Below are positions 8,498 through 18,115 of a DNA stretch of 64,000 nt, one piece after another. The DNA comes from Maritimibacter sp. GTDB lineage: Bacteria; Pseudomonadota; Alphaproteobacteria; Rhodobacterales; Rhodobacteraceae. Every line of letters starts with the position of its first letter. The first letter of the stretch is position 1. The stretch covers positions 62,001 to 126,000 of the forward strand of contig JAABTN010000001.1 in NCBI GenBank assembly GCA_011389895.1. Reading direction: 5' to 3'. Under the pieces are notes generated by a model. It searched no databases. It had not been told where the DNA came from and saw nothing but the letters and a program-made list of their open reading frames with translations. A program made the translations under genes and the position numbers.

Positions 8498-9120
8498 TGC
8501 CCTGGGATCGGAATCAAATGGCGGCCCGCGCCGCAGAAGAGCTTGAAGACGGCATGTATGTGAACCTTGGTATCGGTATTCCGACGCTGGTGGCGAACTA
8601 CGTGGGTGACAAGGACATCACGCTACAATCCGAGAACGGGATGCTTGGCATGGGTCCGTTCCCCTATGAGGGCGAGGAAGACCCGGACCTGATCAATGCG
8701 GGCAAGCAGACGATCACGGAATTGAACCGCACATCCTATTTCGACAGCGCCACGTCCTTCGGCATGATACGGGGCGGCAAGATCGCGGCGGCAATCCTTG
8801 GCGCGATGGAAGTGGCCGAAAACGGCGACCTGGCGAACTGGATGATCCCCGGCAAGCTGATCAAGGGCATGGGCGGGGCGATGGACCTTGTCGCCGGTGT
8901 CGAAAAGGTCGTGGTGGTCATGGATCACACCAATAAAGCGGGTGATGCGAAGCTTCTGAAGGCCTGCACGCTGCCGCTGACCGGCACGGGTGTCGTGGAC
9001 CGGATCATCACCGATCTGGGCGTGTTCGACGTGGTCGAAGGCGGTCTGAAGATCGTCGAAACCGCGCCCGAGGTGACCGAGGATGAAGTTCGCGCCAAGA
9101 CGGAAGCGACCATCGTCTGA
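8497..9120 (+). CDS. scoB: Succinyl-CoA:3-ketoacid CoA-transferase subunit B
   Basis: The beta subunit, 207 residues, carries the catalytic glutamate in [10 protein letters not shown], which forms the enzyme-CoA thioester. [16 protein letters not shown] and [10 protein letters not shown] are further family motifs. A longer open frame starts upstream inside scoA, but the ATG at 8497 overlaps the scoA stop and has the ribosome site GGGAGGA, and it yields the expected N-terminus [12 protein letters not shown] terminator hairpin follows. Confidence 0.95.
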   Translation: MPWDRNQMAARAAEELEDGMYVNLGIGIPTLVANYVGDKDITLQSENGMLGMGPFPYEGEEDPDLINAGKQTITELNRTSYFDSATSFGMIRGGKIAAAILGAMEVAENGDLANWMIPGKLIKGMGGAMDLVAGVEKVVVVMDHTNKAGDAKLLKACTLPLTGTGVVDRIITDLGVFDVVEGGLKIVETAPEVTEDEVRAKTEATIV

Positions 9121-9142
9121 TCCGAAACCTTTTGCGAATTTG

Positions 9143-9169
9143 GGGGCTGCGCTGGGCGCGGCCCCTTTT
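9143..9169 (+). terminator. Terminator after scoB
   Basis: GGGGCTGCGC (9143-9152) pairs with GCGCGGCCCC (9156-9165) with one G-T pair, followed by TTTT. It separates scoB from the convergent ribF. Confidence 0.8.
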
Positions 9170-9173
9170 GCGA

Positions 9174-10112
9174 TCAGAGCGCGTCGAGGATGGCGCGTGC
9201 GCGGGCGCAGTCTTCGTCCATCTGGGTGATGAGCGCGTCGAGGCTGTTGAATTTTTCCTCTGGCCTCAGGTAATCGACCAGCGCAACCGACAGATGCGCG
9301 CCGTAAAGATCTCCGCCGAAATCGAACAGGTAGGTTTCGATGTTGGGAATGTTCTCGCCGAACGTCGGGCGCACGCCAACGCTGGCCGCGCCCCTGTATG
9401 CGCCCGCGTGCGGACCCGACAGCACGTCGACCTTCACCGCGTAGACGCCGAATTTCGGCTGGTGCAGCCCGGAAAGCGCCATGTTCACCGTGGGATACCC
9501 AAGATCGCGCCCGCGCTGATCGCCCCGGATCACCGCCCCGTCGATCCGGTGCCAGTGGCCCAGCATCGTGGCGGCATCGCGCACCCGGCCTTCGGTCAAT
9601 GCCTCGCGGATGGCGGTGGACGAGATTTCCAGCCCGTCTACCTGCATCAGTGGCGCGATGCTCACCCCGAACCCAAGCGCGTCTCCCAGTGCCTGAAGCT
9701 TTGCGGAGTCGCCCGCGCGCTTTGCGCCAAAATGGAAATCCTGCCCGACGACCACGTGCTTGAGACCAAGCCCCTCGACGATGACGCGCGCGGCGAAATC
9801 CTCGGGGCTGAGACCCGAGAGCGTGTCGTTGAAGGTCAGCTCATAAAGCTTTTCCACCCCGAGCCAGTTCAGCCGGTTGGCCCGCGCTTCGGCGTTCATC
9901 AGCCGGAAATCCGGGCCGTCGCCTGCGAAATACTGCCGTGGATGCGGCTCGAACGTCATGACACCCAAGGGGGCATCCAACTGTCGCGCCTGCGTGCGGG
10001 CGATATCGATGACATACTGGTGCCCCCGGTGGACCCCGTCAAAGTTTCCGATGGCGGCAGAGGCGCCCCGATCGGCTTCAGCAACGAATTGGAAATCGCG
10101 AATGATCTGCAT
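9174..10112 (-). CDS. ribF: Bifunctional riboflavin kinase / FAD synthetase
   Basis: Converts riboflavin to FMN and then FAD. The 312-residue protein has the N-terminal nucleotidyltransferase domain (GNFDGVHRGHQ, with VEGLGLKHVVVGQDFHFG) and the C-terminal kinase domain (RGDQRGRDLGYPTVN then GVRPTFG). Length and domain order are those of the normal bacterial RibF. No clear ribosome site is seen before the ATG. The gene stands between scoB (convergent) and an outer-membrane gene (divergent); I see no FMN riboswitch in the 230-base leader. Confidence 0.96.
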   Translation of the reverse strand: MQIIRDFQFVAEADRGASAAIGNFDGVHRGHQYVIDIARTQARQLDAPLGVMTFEPHPRQYFAGDGPDFRLMNAEARANRLNWLGVEKLYELTFNDTLSGLSPEDFAARVIVEGLGLKHVVVGQDFHFGAKRAGDSAKLQALGDALGFGVSIAPLMQVDGLEISSTAIREALTEGRVRDAATMLGHWHRIDGAVIRGDQRGRDLGYPTVNMALSGLHQPKFGVYAVKVDVLSGPHAGAYRGAASVGVRPTFGENIPNIETYLFDFGGDLYGAHLSVALVDYLRPEEKFNSLDALITQMDEDCARARAILDAL

Positions 10113-10341
10113 AAAACCGGGTTATCCCCACCTGCGCGCAGGGTCCAGCGCCGACATCGCGCCGGAGCCGACAAAAGGAACGGCGGCGGGCCGGAAAAAC
10201 ACGCGTAGGGCCGGGGGCGATCCATGGGTCATGTGTTCTTTTCACCCGAAACCGGGGCAGGGGGCAAGTGGGTGCGGTGCTTGACGCACGCGACCCCGAC
10301 ACCCTATTCAGGAAAGAACGGAAACCTGCGGATCAGGATCA

Positions 10342-11472
10342 ATGACAACGATGGCAATCGGGCGTTTCGCCTTGGCGGCGCTGGTTGCCCTCACCGCGTC
10401 CGGCGCAAGCGCGCAGGGCCGCAGTTTCAGCGCCGAAGGGTCCGATACCGTCATGGGCCTTGGCGCGCGCCACTTGGCCATGGGTGGCACCGGCACCGCC
10501 ACGGCCAATGATCCGCACGCGGTGTTCTACAATCCCGCACTCCTTGCGGGTGTCGACGAGATGATCGTCAGCGGCACCCGCCAGATCGACGCCGAGCTTC
10601 GGCCTTATGCCTTCATTGGCGCGACGCTTCCGATCAACCTGTTCTCGGATTCGGGGCTGGACCTGACCCTTGGCGTGGCGCGCTATAACCGGGTGCATGT
10701 CCGCTCAACCGGCGCGTTCAAGGCGGCAGAGTTCGAGAGCACCTTCTTGCGCCTTCTCCTGCCCGGTGTCTCGGGCACCTTTGATGGTGATATCGACTCG
10801 AAAACGCTGGTGAACCGCTTTGCCGTCGGGGTGCGCCACGACGCGGTGCCGGGGCTGAGCATCGGCGCCAACATCGACTGGATCGACTGCAAGACCGAGA
10901 CCTGTGGAGTGCACAGCACGTCGAACGGCTATGAAACCCGCTCGGTGCATGCCACCGCGCTCAGTTTCGGGGTCGGGGCGAGTTACGAGGTGACCGACCG
11001 GCTGACGCTGGCCGCTGCCTTTTCCGACATCGACACCACGCTCGATGTGACGACCCAGATTACCGACAACGCGGGCACACGGCCCGGCGGGTTTCAGGCC
11101 GCATTGCCGCGCAAGCTGAACGCAGAGGCGGCGTTTCAATTCAACGACCGCCTTCTGTTTGCCGCTGGATACCAGAAATTCTGGGGCAATTACGGGGCGA
11201 ATGCCCTGAATTTCGAGACCGCCCATGCCGGGGTGGAATGGGCGCGGACCGATGCGCAGACATGGCGCGCCGGGTTTTGGGCGCCGCTCGACATCACCAC
11301 GAGCAATGGATTGAACCTCGCCCCGCCCTTCCCGGTGGCCCCGACCGTGGGCATGGGGTGGCGTTGGGGCGCGATGACCGCCGATGCGGCCCTTTATGCC
11401 CATCCGCTCATGACGATGCACAAGAAGGGCCCGGCGATTTCGGCCGAGCTTTCGTTAAGCTACCGGTTCTGA
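10342..11472 (+). CDS. Outer-membrane beta-barrel protein (FadL/PorV-like)
   Basis: A 376-residue secreted protein. Residues 1 to about 24 are a Sec signal ending ASAQG. The mature start GSDTVMGLGARHLAMGGTG followed by NDPHAVFYNPA is typical of the FadL/PorV group of outer-membrane barrels. The rest alternates in beta-strand fashion and ends in phenylalanine, the usual barrel-assembly signal. Family members import hydrophobic molecules or act as porins; the ligand here is unknown. Cysteines at DCKTETCGV suggest an extracellular disulfide loop. AGGA lies before the ATG. It stands alone, convergent with valS. Confidence 0.8.
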   Translation: MTTMAIGRFALAALVALTASGASAQGRSFSAEGSDTVMGLGARHLAMGGTGTATANDPHAVFYNPALLAGVDEMIVSGTRQIDAELRPYAFIGATLPINLFSDSGLDLTLGVARYNRVHVRSTGAFKAAEFESTFLRLLLPGVSGTFDGDIDSKTLVNRFAVGVRHDAVPGLSIGANIDWIDCKTETCGVHSTSNGYETRSVHATALSFGVGASYEVTDRLTLAAAFSDIDTTLDVTTQITDNAGTRPGGFQAALPRKLNAEAAFQFNDRLLFAAGYQKFWGNYGANALNFETAHAGVEWARTDAQTWRAGFWAPLDITTSNGLNLAPPFPVAPTVGMGWRWGAMTADAALYAHPLMTMHKKGPAISAELSLSYRF

Positions 11473-11491
11473 CGGGCAGGGCATGTGACCC

Positions 11492-11515
11492 GGCCCCATC
11501 CGCGAGGACGGGGCC
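11492..11515. terminator. Bidirectional hairpin between the barrel gene and valS
   Basis: GGCCCC-A-TCC pairs with GGA-C-GGGGCC around a GCGA loop in the 55-base gap between the two stop codons. No T-run is obvious on either side, so intrinsic termination would be weak. Confidence 0.5.
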
Positions 11516-11527
11516 CGGATTTCAGGC

Positions 11528-14500
11528 TCAGCCAAGCTCTGCGAGACGGGCGAGCGCCTCGCGCAGTTTGCCTGCTTCGTCTTCGCGGGCGGCAAGGTTG
11601 CCGCGCGCTTCCGCAACCACCTCTTCCGGCGCGCTTTCCGCGAACTTGGGGTTGTCGAGCCGGCCTTTCAGCCCGCCGATTTCCTTGTCCAGCTTGCCGA
11701 GGCTTTTCTCAAGTCGGGCTTTTTCCGCGTCCACGTCGATGATGTCGGCCAGCGGTAGCGCAAAAGTGCCGCCATCCACCGGGATCGTAACGCAGCCCTT
11801 GGGCAAGGTGGACAGCTCCGTCAGGCTGTCGATCCGGGCCATTTTAAGGATCAGGGCCTCGTTTCTGTCCCAAGCCTGCCGCCCCGCCGCGTCGAGGTCG
11901 CGCAGGATGACAGGGATCTGAAGCCCGGCCGGGACGTGCATCTGGGCGCGGGCCGAGCGGATGCTCTCGATCAACTTGATGACCCAGTTCATTTCGCGAT
12001 CCGCCGCCGGGTCGATCAATTCGGTCCCGTAGGTCGGCCAATCCTGATGCACGATCATCGTGTCGCGGCGCGCGATCTGGCCCCAAAGCTCTTCGGTGAT
12101 GAAGGGCATGATCGGGTGCAGCATGATCAGGCACTGGTCGATGACCCAGGCCATGGTGGCGCGGGTTTCCGAGGCCACCGCTTCATCTTCTGATCCCAAA
12201 AGCGGCTTCGAGAACTCGACATACCAGTCGCAGACCTTGCCCCAGACATAGGCATAAAGCCCGTTGGCCGCGTCGTTGAACCGGTAGGCGGTCATCGCCT
12301 CGTCCACGGTTTCGCGCATCCGCGCGGTTTCACCGACGATCCAGCGATTGACGGTTTGGGTCGCGCTGGCCGGGTCGAAGTCCGGCTGCGGGCGGCAGTC
12401 GTTCATCTCGGCGAACCGTGCCGCGTTCCACAGTTTCGTGCCGAAGTTGCGGTAGCCCTTGATGCGCTCTTCCGACAGCTTCAACACCCCCCCGAGCGCG
12501 GCCATCGAGGCATTGGTGAACCGCAGGGCGTCGGCCCCGTATTCGTCGATGATTTCCAGCGGGTCGATGACGTTGCCGGTGGTCTTCGACATTTTCTTGC
12601 CCTTCTCGTCGCGCACGAGCTGATGAAGATAGACCGTGTGGAACGGCTCCTGGCCAACCACTGCAAGCTGCATCATCATCATGCGGGCGACCCAGAAGAA
12701 CAGGATGTCAAAGCCGGTGACGAGGACATCGGTCGGGAAATATTTCTCGAAGGTTTCGGTTTCCTCCGGCCAGCCCAGCGTGCCGATCGGCCACAGACCC
12801 GACGAGAACCAGGTGTCGAGCACATCGGGGTCGCGCCAGACCGGGTAGACCAGCTTCGACGGATCCTGGTCGATGGTGTATTGGGCAAGCGTCTCGGACA
12901 GCCGGTCGACGGCCTCTTTCTTGTCGGCAACCTCGATCACCCGCATATGCGACAGCGGCACCGGCGTATCGGCGATCTCGTCCATGAAACGCTCGGTGAC
13001 GCCGTCAAAGCTTTCGGCGGCATGGTGAACCTCACCACGATGCACGAGCCCGCCGATCAGAACCTTTAGCATCTCGACCTCGTCAAGATCGCCATCGGCG
13101 GACACGTAATCCTCATATCCCAGATCGAGACCATACCAGACCGGGATCTGGTGCCCCCACCAAAGCTGGCGCGAGATACACCAAGGCTCGATGTTCTCAA
13201 GCCAATGGTAATAGGTCTTCTCGCCCGATTCCGGGATGATCCGGGTGCGCCCGTCGCGCACGGCCTGAAGCGCGGGGCCGACGACCTTTTCGGCATCCAC
13301 GAACCACTGGTCGGTAAGCATTGGTTCGATCACGACCTTCGAGCGGTCTCCGAACGGCTGCATGATCGGCTTGTTCTCGACAAAGGGGGCAAGGCCGCCC
13401 TCGTCGTCGCGCACCATGACGGCAAGCCCGTCTGCGTTGATCTGTTCGACGATCTTCTCGCGTGCCGCGAACCGGTCGAGACCGCGCAGATCGTCGGGGA
13501 TGAGGTTCAGGGTGTCGACCTCGGCCCCGGTAAACGCCGCCCCTTCCGCGATCTCGCGGGCGCGGGTGGCGCAGGTGGCGTAATCGTCGCCATCGTCGCG
13601 CATCGCCCCCTTGGTGTCCATCAACCGATACATCGGGATACCGCCGCGCGACGCCACGCCGTAGTCGTTGAAGTCATGCGCGCCGGTGATCTTCACCGCG
13701 CCCGAGCCGAAGTCCGGGTCGGGGTATTCGTCGGTGATGATCGGGATCAGGCGCCGGTGTTCCTTGGGGCCAACTGGAATTTCGCACAGCGCGCCCACGA
13801 TGGGGGCATAGCGTTCATCCTTCGGGCTGACCGCAACCGCCCCGTCGCCCAGCATGGTTTCGGGCCGGGTCGTGGCGATCGCGATATAATCGCGCTCTTC
13901 CTCGAACAGGATGGCCCCGTCCGCGTCTTTCTCGACATAGGTATAGGTCTGGCCTCCCGCGAGCGGGTATTTGAAGTGCCACATGTGACCCTGCACCTCG
14001 ATGTTCTCGACCTCGAGATCGGAAATCGCGGTTTCGAAATGCGGGTCCCAGTTGACCAGCCGCTTGCCCCGGTAGATGAATCCTTTCTCGTACATGTCGA
14101 GAAAGACCTTGATCACCGCGTCATGGAAATTGGCCGAGTTCTCGTGCCCGGTGCGCGGGTCGCCGTCGGCGCCCGCCATGGTGAAGGCGTTGCGCTCCCA
14201 GTCGCAGGACGCGCCCAAGCGTTGCAGTTGCTCGACGATGGTGCCGCCATACTGCCCCTTCCACTCCCAGACCTTTTCCAGAAACGCATCACGGCCCAGA
14301 TCGCGGCGCGGCGGCTGGCCGGTCGATGCCAGCATTTTCTCGACCTGAAGCTGGGTGGCGATGCCCGCGTGGTCCTGTCCGGGCTGCCAGAGCGTGTCGA
14401 AGCCGCGCATCCGGTGCCAGCGCACGAGGATGTCCTGAAGCGTGTTGTTGAAGGCATGGCCGACATGCAGCGCGCCGGTCACGTTCGGCGGCGGGATCAT

Positions 14501-14620
14501 CACCGTGAAGGTTTCCTTGCGCGAGGCATTGGCACCGGCGCGAAAGGCCCCCTTTTCCATCCACTCGCGGGTGATGCGCGGCTCTGCGGCGGCTGCGTCG
14601 AAGGTCTTGTCCATGGCCAT
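11528..14620 (-). CDS. valS: Valyl-tRNA synthetase
   Basis: Charges tRNA-Val. The 1030-residue class I synthetase has the HIGH motif in [14 protein letters not shown], the KMSKS motif in [11 protein letters not shown], and the inserted editing domain ([16 protein letters not shown]). The C-terminus ([15 protein letters not shown] onward) is the tRNA-binding coiled coil characteristic of ValRS. It is a single-gene unit. Two in-frame ATGs lie at the start (14618-14620 and 14612-14614); neither has a strong ribosome site. Confidence 0.98.
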   Translation of the reverse strand: MAMDKTFDAAAAEPRITREWMEKGAFRAGANASRKETFTVMIPPPNVTGALHVGHAFNNTLQDILVRWHRMRGFDTLWQPGQDHAGIATQLQVEKMLASTGQPPRRDLGRDAFLEKVWEWKGQYGGTIVEQLQRLGASCDWERNAFTMAGADGDPRTGHENSANFHDAVIKVFLDMYEKGFIYRGKRLVNWDPHFETAISDLEVENIEVQGHMWHFKYPLAGGQTYTYVEKDADGAILFEEERDYIAIATTRPETMLGDGAVAVSPKDERYAPIVGALCEIPVGPKEHRRLIPIITDEYPDPDFGSGAVKITGAHDFNDYGVASRGGIPMYRLMDTKGAMRDDGDDYATCATRAREIAEGAAFTGAEVDTLNLIPDDLRGLDRFAAREKIVEQINADGLAVMVRDDEGGLAPFVENKPIMQPFGDRSKVVIEPMLTDQWFVDAEKVVGPALQAVRDGRTRIIPESGEKTYYHWLENIEPWCISRQLWWGHQIPVWYGLDLGYEDYVSADGDLDEVEMLKVLIGGLVHRGEVHHAAESFDGVTERFMDEIADTPVPLSHMRVIEVADKKEAVDRLSETLAQYTIDQDPSKLVYPVWRDPDVLDTWFSSGLWPIGTLGWPEETETFEKYFPTDVLVTGFDILFFWVARMMMMQLAVVGQEPFHTVYLHQLVRDEKGKKMSKTTGNVIDPLEIIDEYGADALRFTNASMAALGGVLKLSEERIKGYRNFGTKLWNAARFAEMNDCRPQPDFDPASATQTVNRWIVGETARMRETVDEAMTAYRFNDAANGLYAYVWGKVCDWYVEFSKPLLGSEDEAVASETRATMAWVIDQCLIMLHPIMPFITEELWGQIARRDTMIVHQDWPTYGTELIDPAADREMNWVIKLIESIRSARAQMHVPAGLQIPVILRDLDAAGRQAWDRNEALILKMARIDSLTELSTLPKGCVTIPVDGGTFALPLADIIDVDAEKARLEKSLGKLDKEIGGLKGRLDNPKFAESAPEEVVAEARGNLAAREDEAGKLREALARLAELG

Positions 14621-14751
14621 GGCGTTGGTCCCGTCTCATGCGTCTGATCGGAATGGGTGATAACGCTCAATGGCGGCGAGGGAAAGGTGGCGCTGTCAAA
14701 TTGTGCCGCGCCCCGCGCGGGCGTATCGCGACCTTCCGCCGGGCGCGTCTT

Positions 14752-16380
14752 TCAGGTGACGACATCCGGGCCATCGCGCCCGGTGCGCGCGCGGATCCCC
14801 GCCACGGCCTCTGCTGCCGCCTTTACCGGGGCAAGGGCCGCCTGCGGGTCTTGGCCCAGATCGCCGGTCGGGGCTTCGTGACGCTCGAGATAAAGGCGCA
14901 AGGTTGCCCCTTCGGTCCCCGTGCCCGACAGGCGCAAAACGGCGCGCCCGCCGCCCTCGAACGTCAAGATCACGCCTTGGCTGGTCGCAACCGACCCGTC
15001 AACCGGGTCGGTGTAGTCGAAATCCTGCGCCTCCACGATGGTCAGAGGACCGGCCGCCTGCCCCGGCAAGGTCGCCAGCGCGGATTTGAGGTCGTTCATC
15101 AGGGCGTTGGCCACCGTCGCGTCAATCCCGTCAAAGTCGTGGCGCGAATAATAGGTGCGGCCATAGGTTGCCCAGTGGTCCGCCATGATCTCTGCGACAG
15201 ATTGACCGCGCGTGGCGATGATATTCAGCCACATGAGCACCGCCCAAAGCCCGTCTTTCTCGCGCACATGGTCCGAACCGGTGCCCGCGCTTTCCTCGCC
15301 GCAGATCGTGGCCCGGCCCGCGTCAAGCAGCGTGCCGAAGTATTTCCACCCGGTCGGCGTCTGGTGACATTCGATGCCAAGCGTCCGGGCGACCCGGTCC
15401 GCCGCCCCCGAGGTCGGCATGCTGCGCGCAATACCCGTGATCCCGTCGCGATACCCCGGCGCGAGATGCGCGTTGGCCGCGATCACCGCGAGACTGTCGG
15501 ACGGGGTGACATAGATGCCCCGGCCCATGATCATGTTCCGGTCCCCGTCCCCGTCCGAGGCGGCCCCGAAATCGGGCCCGTCCGCCGCCATCATCGCGGC
15601 AACAAGGTCCGAGGCCCAGACCGGGTTCGGGTCGGGGTGCCCGCCGCCAAAATCGGGCTGGGGCCGGTGGTTCACGACACTGCCGCCGGGCGCGCCAAGG
15701 CGGCGTTCGAAGATCTCGACGCCATAAGGCCCGGTGACCGCGTGCATTGCGTCGAACCGCAGCGTGAAACCGCGCGCGATCAGGCCCCGGATGGCATCGA
15801 AGTCGAACAGCGTCTCCATCAGGTCGGCGTACTCCGTGACCGGATCGACAATGTCGATGCGCATGTCTCCGAGCGCGAACTCACCGTCCTGCGTGTGGTC
15901 CGGGGCGTCCGCTTTCGCGATGCGGTATTCGGTGATCTTGCGGGTCCGGGCGTGGATTGCATCGGTGATCGCCTCGGGGGCGGGGCCGCCGTTGGCGATG
16001 TTGTATTTCAGGCCGAAATCGCCCTTGGGCCCACCGGGGTTGTGCGAGGCCGAGAGGATCAGCCCGCCATCTGTTTCATGCAGGCGGATCAGGTGCGACA
16101 CGGCGGGCGTGGACAAAAGCCCCGCGCGCCCCACGATCATGCGGGCGACGCCGTTCGCCGCCGCCATGCGCAGGATGATCGCGATGGCGACATCGTTGAA
16201 ATACCGCCCGTCGCCGCCGAGAACATAGGTTTTGCCGGCGGGTTCGATCGCATCGAAGATCGCCTGCACGTAGTTTTGCAGGTAGTCGGGGCTCAAAAAC
16301 GTGGCGGTCTTCTTGCGCAGCCCGGAGGTGCCGGGTTTCTGGCCGTCGATCGGTCGTGTGGCGTGGGCTTCAATCTGCAT
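14752..16380 (-). CDS. pgm: Phosphoglucomutase, alpha-D-glucose phosphate specific
   Basis: Interconverts glucose 1-phosphate and glucose 6-phosphate for glycogen and envelope sugar synthesis. The 542-residue protein carries the phosphoserine loop (LSASHNPGGPKGDFG), the magnesium loop (SDGDGDRNMIMG), and the sugar-binding CGEESAGTGSDH. Length is normal for the family. It begins only nine bases after the Lrp-type regulator stop, so the two are very likely cotranscribed. There are no glycogen genes adjacent. Confidence 0.96.
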   Translation of the reverse strand: MQIEAHATRPIDGQKPGTSGLRKKTATFLSPDYLQNYVQAIFDAIEPAGKTYVLGGDGRYFNDVAIAIILRMAAANGVARMIVGRAGLLSTPAVSHLIRLHETDGGLILSASHNPGGPKGDFGLKYNIANGGPAPEAITDAIHARTRKITEYRIAKADAPDHTQDGEFALGDMRIDIVDPVTEYADLMETLFDFDAIRGLIARGFTLRFDAMHAVTGPYGVEIFERRLGAPGGSVVNHRPQPDFGGGHPDPNPVWASDLVAAMMAADGPDFGAASDGDGDRNMIMGRGIYVTPSDSLAVIAANAHLAPGYRDGITGIARSMPTSGAADRVARTLGIECHQTPTGWKYFGTLLDAGRATICGEESAGTGSDHVREKDGLWAVLMWLNIIATRGQSVAEIMADHWATYGRTYYSRHDFDGIDATVANALMNDLKSALATLPGQAAGPLTIVEAQDFDYTDPVDGSVATSQGVILTFEGGGRAVLRLSGTGTEGATLRLYLERHEAPTGDLGQDPQAALAPVKAAAEAVAGIRARTGRDGPDVVT

Positions 16381-16389
16381 CTCTATGGG

Positions 16390-16821
16390 TCATCCAAGTC
16401 GGTCGATTTTCGTGGAAAGATGGATCAACGTCTCGGTCGACTTGACCCCGTCGATGGTGCCAAGACGGTCGAGTGCGGCATCGAGCGCCGCCGTGGTCGG
16501 CGCGGCGAGCGTGAGGACGAGATCGGCGCGACCAGAGGCGGTATGGGCAGCGGCAACCTCCGGCATCCGGGCCAGACGGGCGATGACGGCCCCGGTTGCG
16601 CGCGGTTCAAGCGCCAACAACACCGTGGCGCGGATCTGCCCAAGCGTCGCATCCTCGCCCAGCCGAAGCGCGTAGCCGGAGATCGTCCCGGTCCGCTCAA
16701 GCCGCTCGAGCCGCGCCTGCACGGTTGAGCGCGCCAGCCCGAGATCACGGGCCAGATCGGCCACGGGACGCCGGGCATTTTCGCCAAGCAGGGCCAAAAG
16801 CTTTCGGTCAGTATCATCCAT
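16390..16821 (-). CDS. Lrp/AsnC-family transcriptional regulator
   Basis: A 143-residue regulator with an N-terminal winged helix (DDTDRKLLALLGENARRPV to ARSTVQARLERLERTG) and a C-terminal RAM ligand-binding domain, the standard Lrp/AsnC layout. The open frame runs much further upstream, but the ATG at 16819-16821 gives the family N-terminus. It lies nine bases before pgm and is divergent from the PLP decarboxylase gene, the usual position for a local amino-acid-responsive regulator. A weak inverted pair CGAAA/TTTCG (16847-16866) in the gap is a possible operator. The effector is presumably an amino acid such as ornithine or lysine, by inference from the neighbour. Confidence 0.9.
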   Translation of the reverse strand: MDDTDRKLLALLGENARRPVADLARDLGLARSTVQARLERLERTGTISGYALRLGEDATLGQIRATVLLALEPRATGAVIARLARMPEVAAAHTASGRADLVLTLAAPTTAALDAALDRLGTIDGVKSTETLIHLSTKIDRLG

Positions 16822-16933
16822 ATCGCCACGCAATCCGACGAATTGACGAAAGTAAACCGCATTTCGCCCGATCCGCCGCTTTGAATCGACGGAAAACCAC
16901 CGGATGCTCAAGAAAACATCGTGCAGGAGCCCC

Positions 16934-18085
16934 ATGAGCCGCTTTTCAAGCATTTGGGCGACGGAGATTGACCATCTTCGCGCCGACACCCCGCGCAATC
17001 CCGTGCTCTACTTCGCACCCGAAACACTGGCCGAGACGCACCGCAGGTTGCGCGCCGGCTTCGCGGGCGAGGTGACATATGCGGTCAAGGCCAACGACAA
17101 CCCCGGCGTGATCGAAACGCTGGCGCAGGGCGGCATGCGGGCCTTCGACGTGGCCTCGCCTGCCGAAATCGCGGCGCTGCGCGCGTTGGTTCCGGGGGCG
17201 GCGCTGCATTACAACAACCCGGTGCGCGGGCGTGATGAAATTGCGCTGGCGGTGGAGGCCGGGGTCACGTCCTATGCCGTTGATGGGTTTGGCGAGTTTG
17301 ACAAGCTCTGTGCGCAGGTGCCCAAGGGGCGCGAAATGGCCGTGCGTCTTGCGCTTCCCGTCGCGGGCGCAGCCTATCATTTTGGCACCAAATTCGGCGA
17401 AGGGCCGGAGGGCGCGGCAACCTTGCTCCGGGCGGTCGTAGCGGCGGGCTATACCCCTGCGATGACCTTTCACCCCGGCACGCAATGCGAAGACCCGGCG
17501 GCCTGGACGCAGTATATCGAAACCTGCGCAGAGGTGGCGCAGGCGGCGGGGGTTCGGTTGGAGCGGCTCAACCTTGGTGGCGGGTTCCCCTCGGATCGTG
17601 GACAGGGCGCCCGGTTGCAACCGATCTTCGATGCGATCGAGGCAGCGGTGACGCGGGCGTTTCGCGCGCACCGACCGAAGCTCTTGTGTGAGCCCGGGCG
17701 GGCGATGGTGGCCGAGGCCTTTACGGCGGCGTTCCGGGTGAAGGCCGAGCGCGCCTGTGGCGGATTGTTTCTGAATGACGGGATCTATGGCCTTCTCGCC
17801 GAGCTTCCGATCATGGGGCCGCACCACCGGTTGCGCGTGGTCTCGCCCGAAGGCGTGATGCGCCGGGGCGCGCCACGGCCCCGTGTTCTCTATGGCCCGA
17901 CCTGTGACAGTCTCGACAGGTTGCCGGACACGGTCGATCTGCCCGATGACGTGGTCGAGGGCGACTATGTCATCTTCGACGGGATCGGGGCCTATTCCAC
18001 CGCGACGAACACCCGTTTCAACGGATATGGGGCCTACGATATCGTGACGGTGCGGCGGTCTGGACATCGCGCGTTGGGCGGTTAG
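16934..18085 (+). CDS. Type III PLP-dependent ornithine/lysine decarboxylase
   Basis: Decarboxylates a basic amino acid, most likely ornithine to putrescine. The 383-residue protein has the alanine-racemase-fold barrel with the PLP lysine in TYAVKANDNPG (about residue 52), the phosphate-binding LGGGFPSD, CEPGRAMV, and the C-terminal YGPTCDSLD with the active-site cysteine and substrate aspartate. These match the bacterial ornithine/lysine group; diaminopimelate or carboxynorspermidine decarboxylases are less likely given the GPTCDSLD pattern. The ATG at 16934 follows a GGAG ribosome site. It is divergent from the Lrp-type gene and is followed at 30 bases by the molybdopterin-protein gene. It could feed the polyamine pathway encoded at 40-51 kb. 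Confidence 0.88.
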   Translation: MSRFSSIWATEIDHLRADTPRNPVLYFAPETLAETHRRLRAGFAGEVTYAVKANDNPGVIETLAQGGMRAFDVASPAEIAALRALVPGAALHYNNPVRGRDEIALAVEAGVTSYAVDGFGEFDKLCAQVPKGREMAVRLALPVAGAAYHFGTKFGEGPEGAATLLRAVVAAGYTPAMTFHPGTQCEDPAAWTQYIETCAEVAQAAGVRLERLNLGGGFPSDRGQGARLQPIFDAIEAAVTRAFRAHRPKLLCEPGRAMVAEAFTAAFRVKAERACGGLFLNDGIYGLLAELPIMGPHHRLRVVSPEGVMRRGAPRPRVLYGPTCDSLDRLPDTVDLPDDVVEGDYVIFDGIGAYSTATNTRFNGYGAYDIVTVRRSGHRALGG

Positions 18086-18115
18086 TCTCGCCCCGAACCG
18101 CGCGGGGAGACAGGC

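Noticed and set aside
14638-16728. 696-codon plus-strand open frame across pgm
   Set aside because: Antisense shadow of pgm in high-GC sequence; no recognisable domain.
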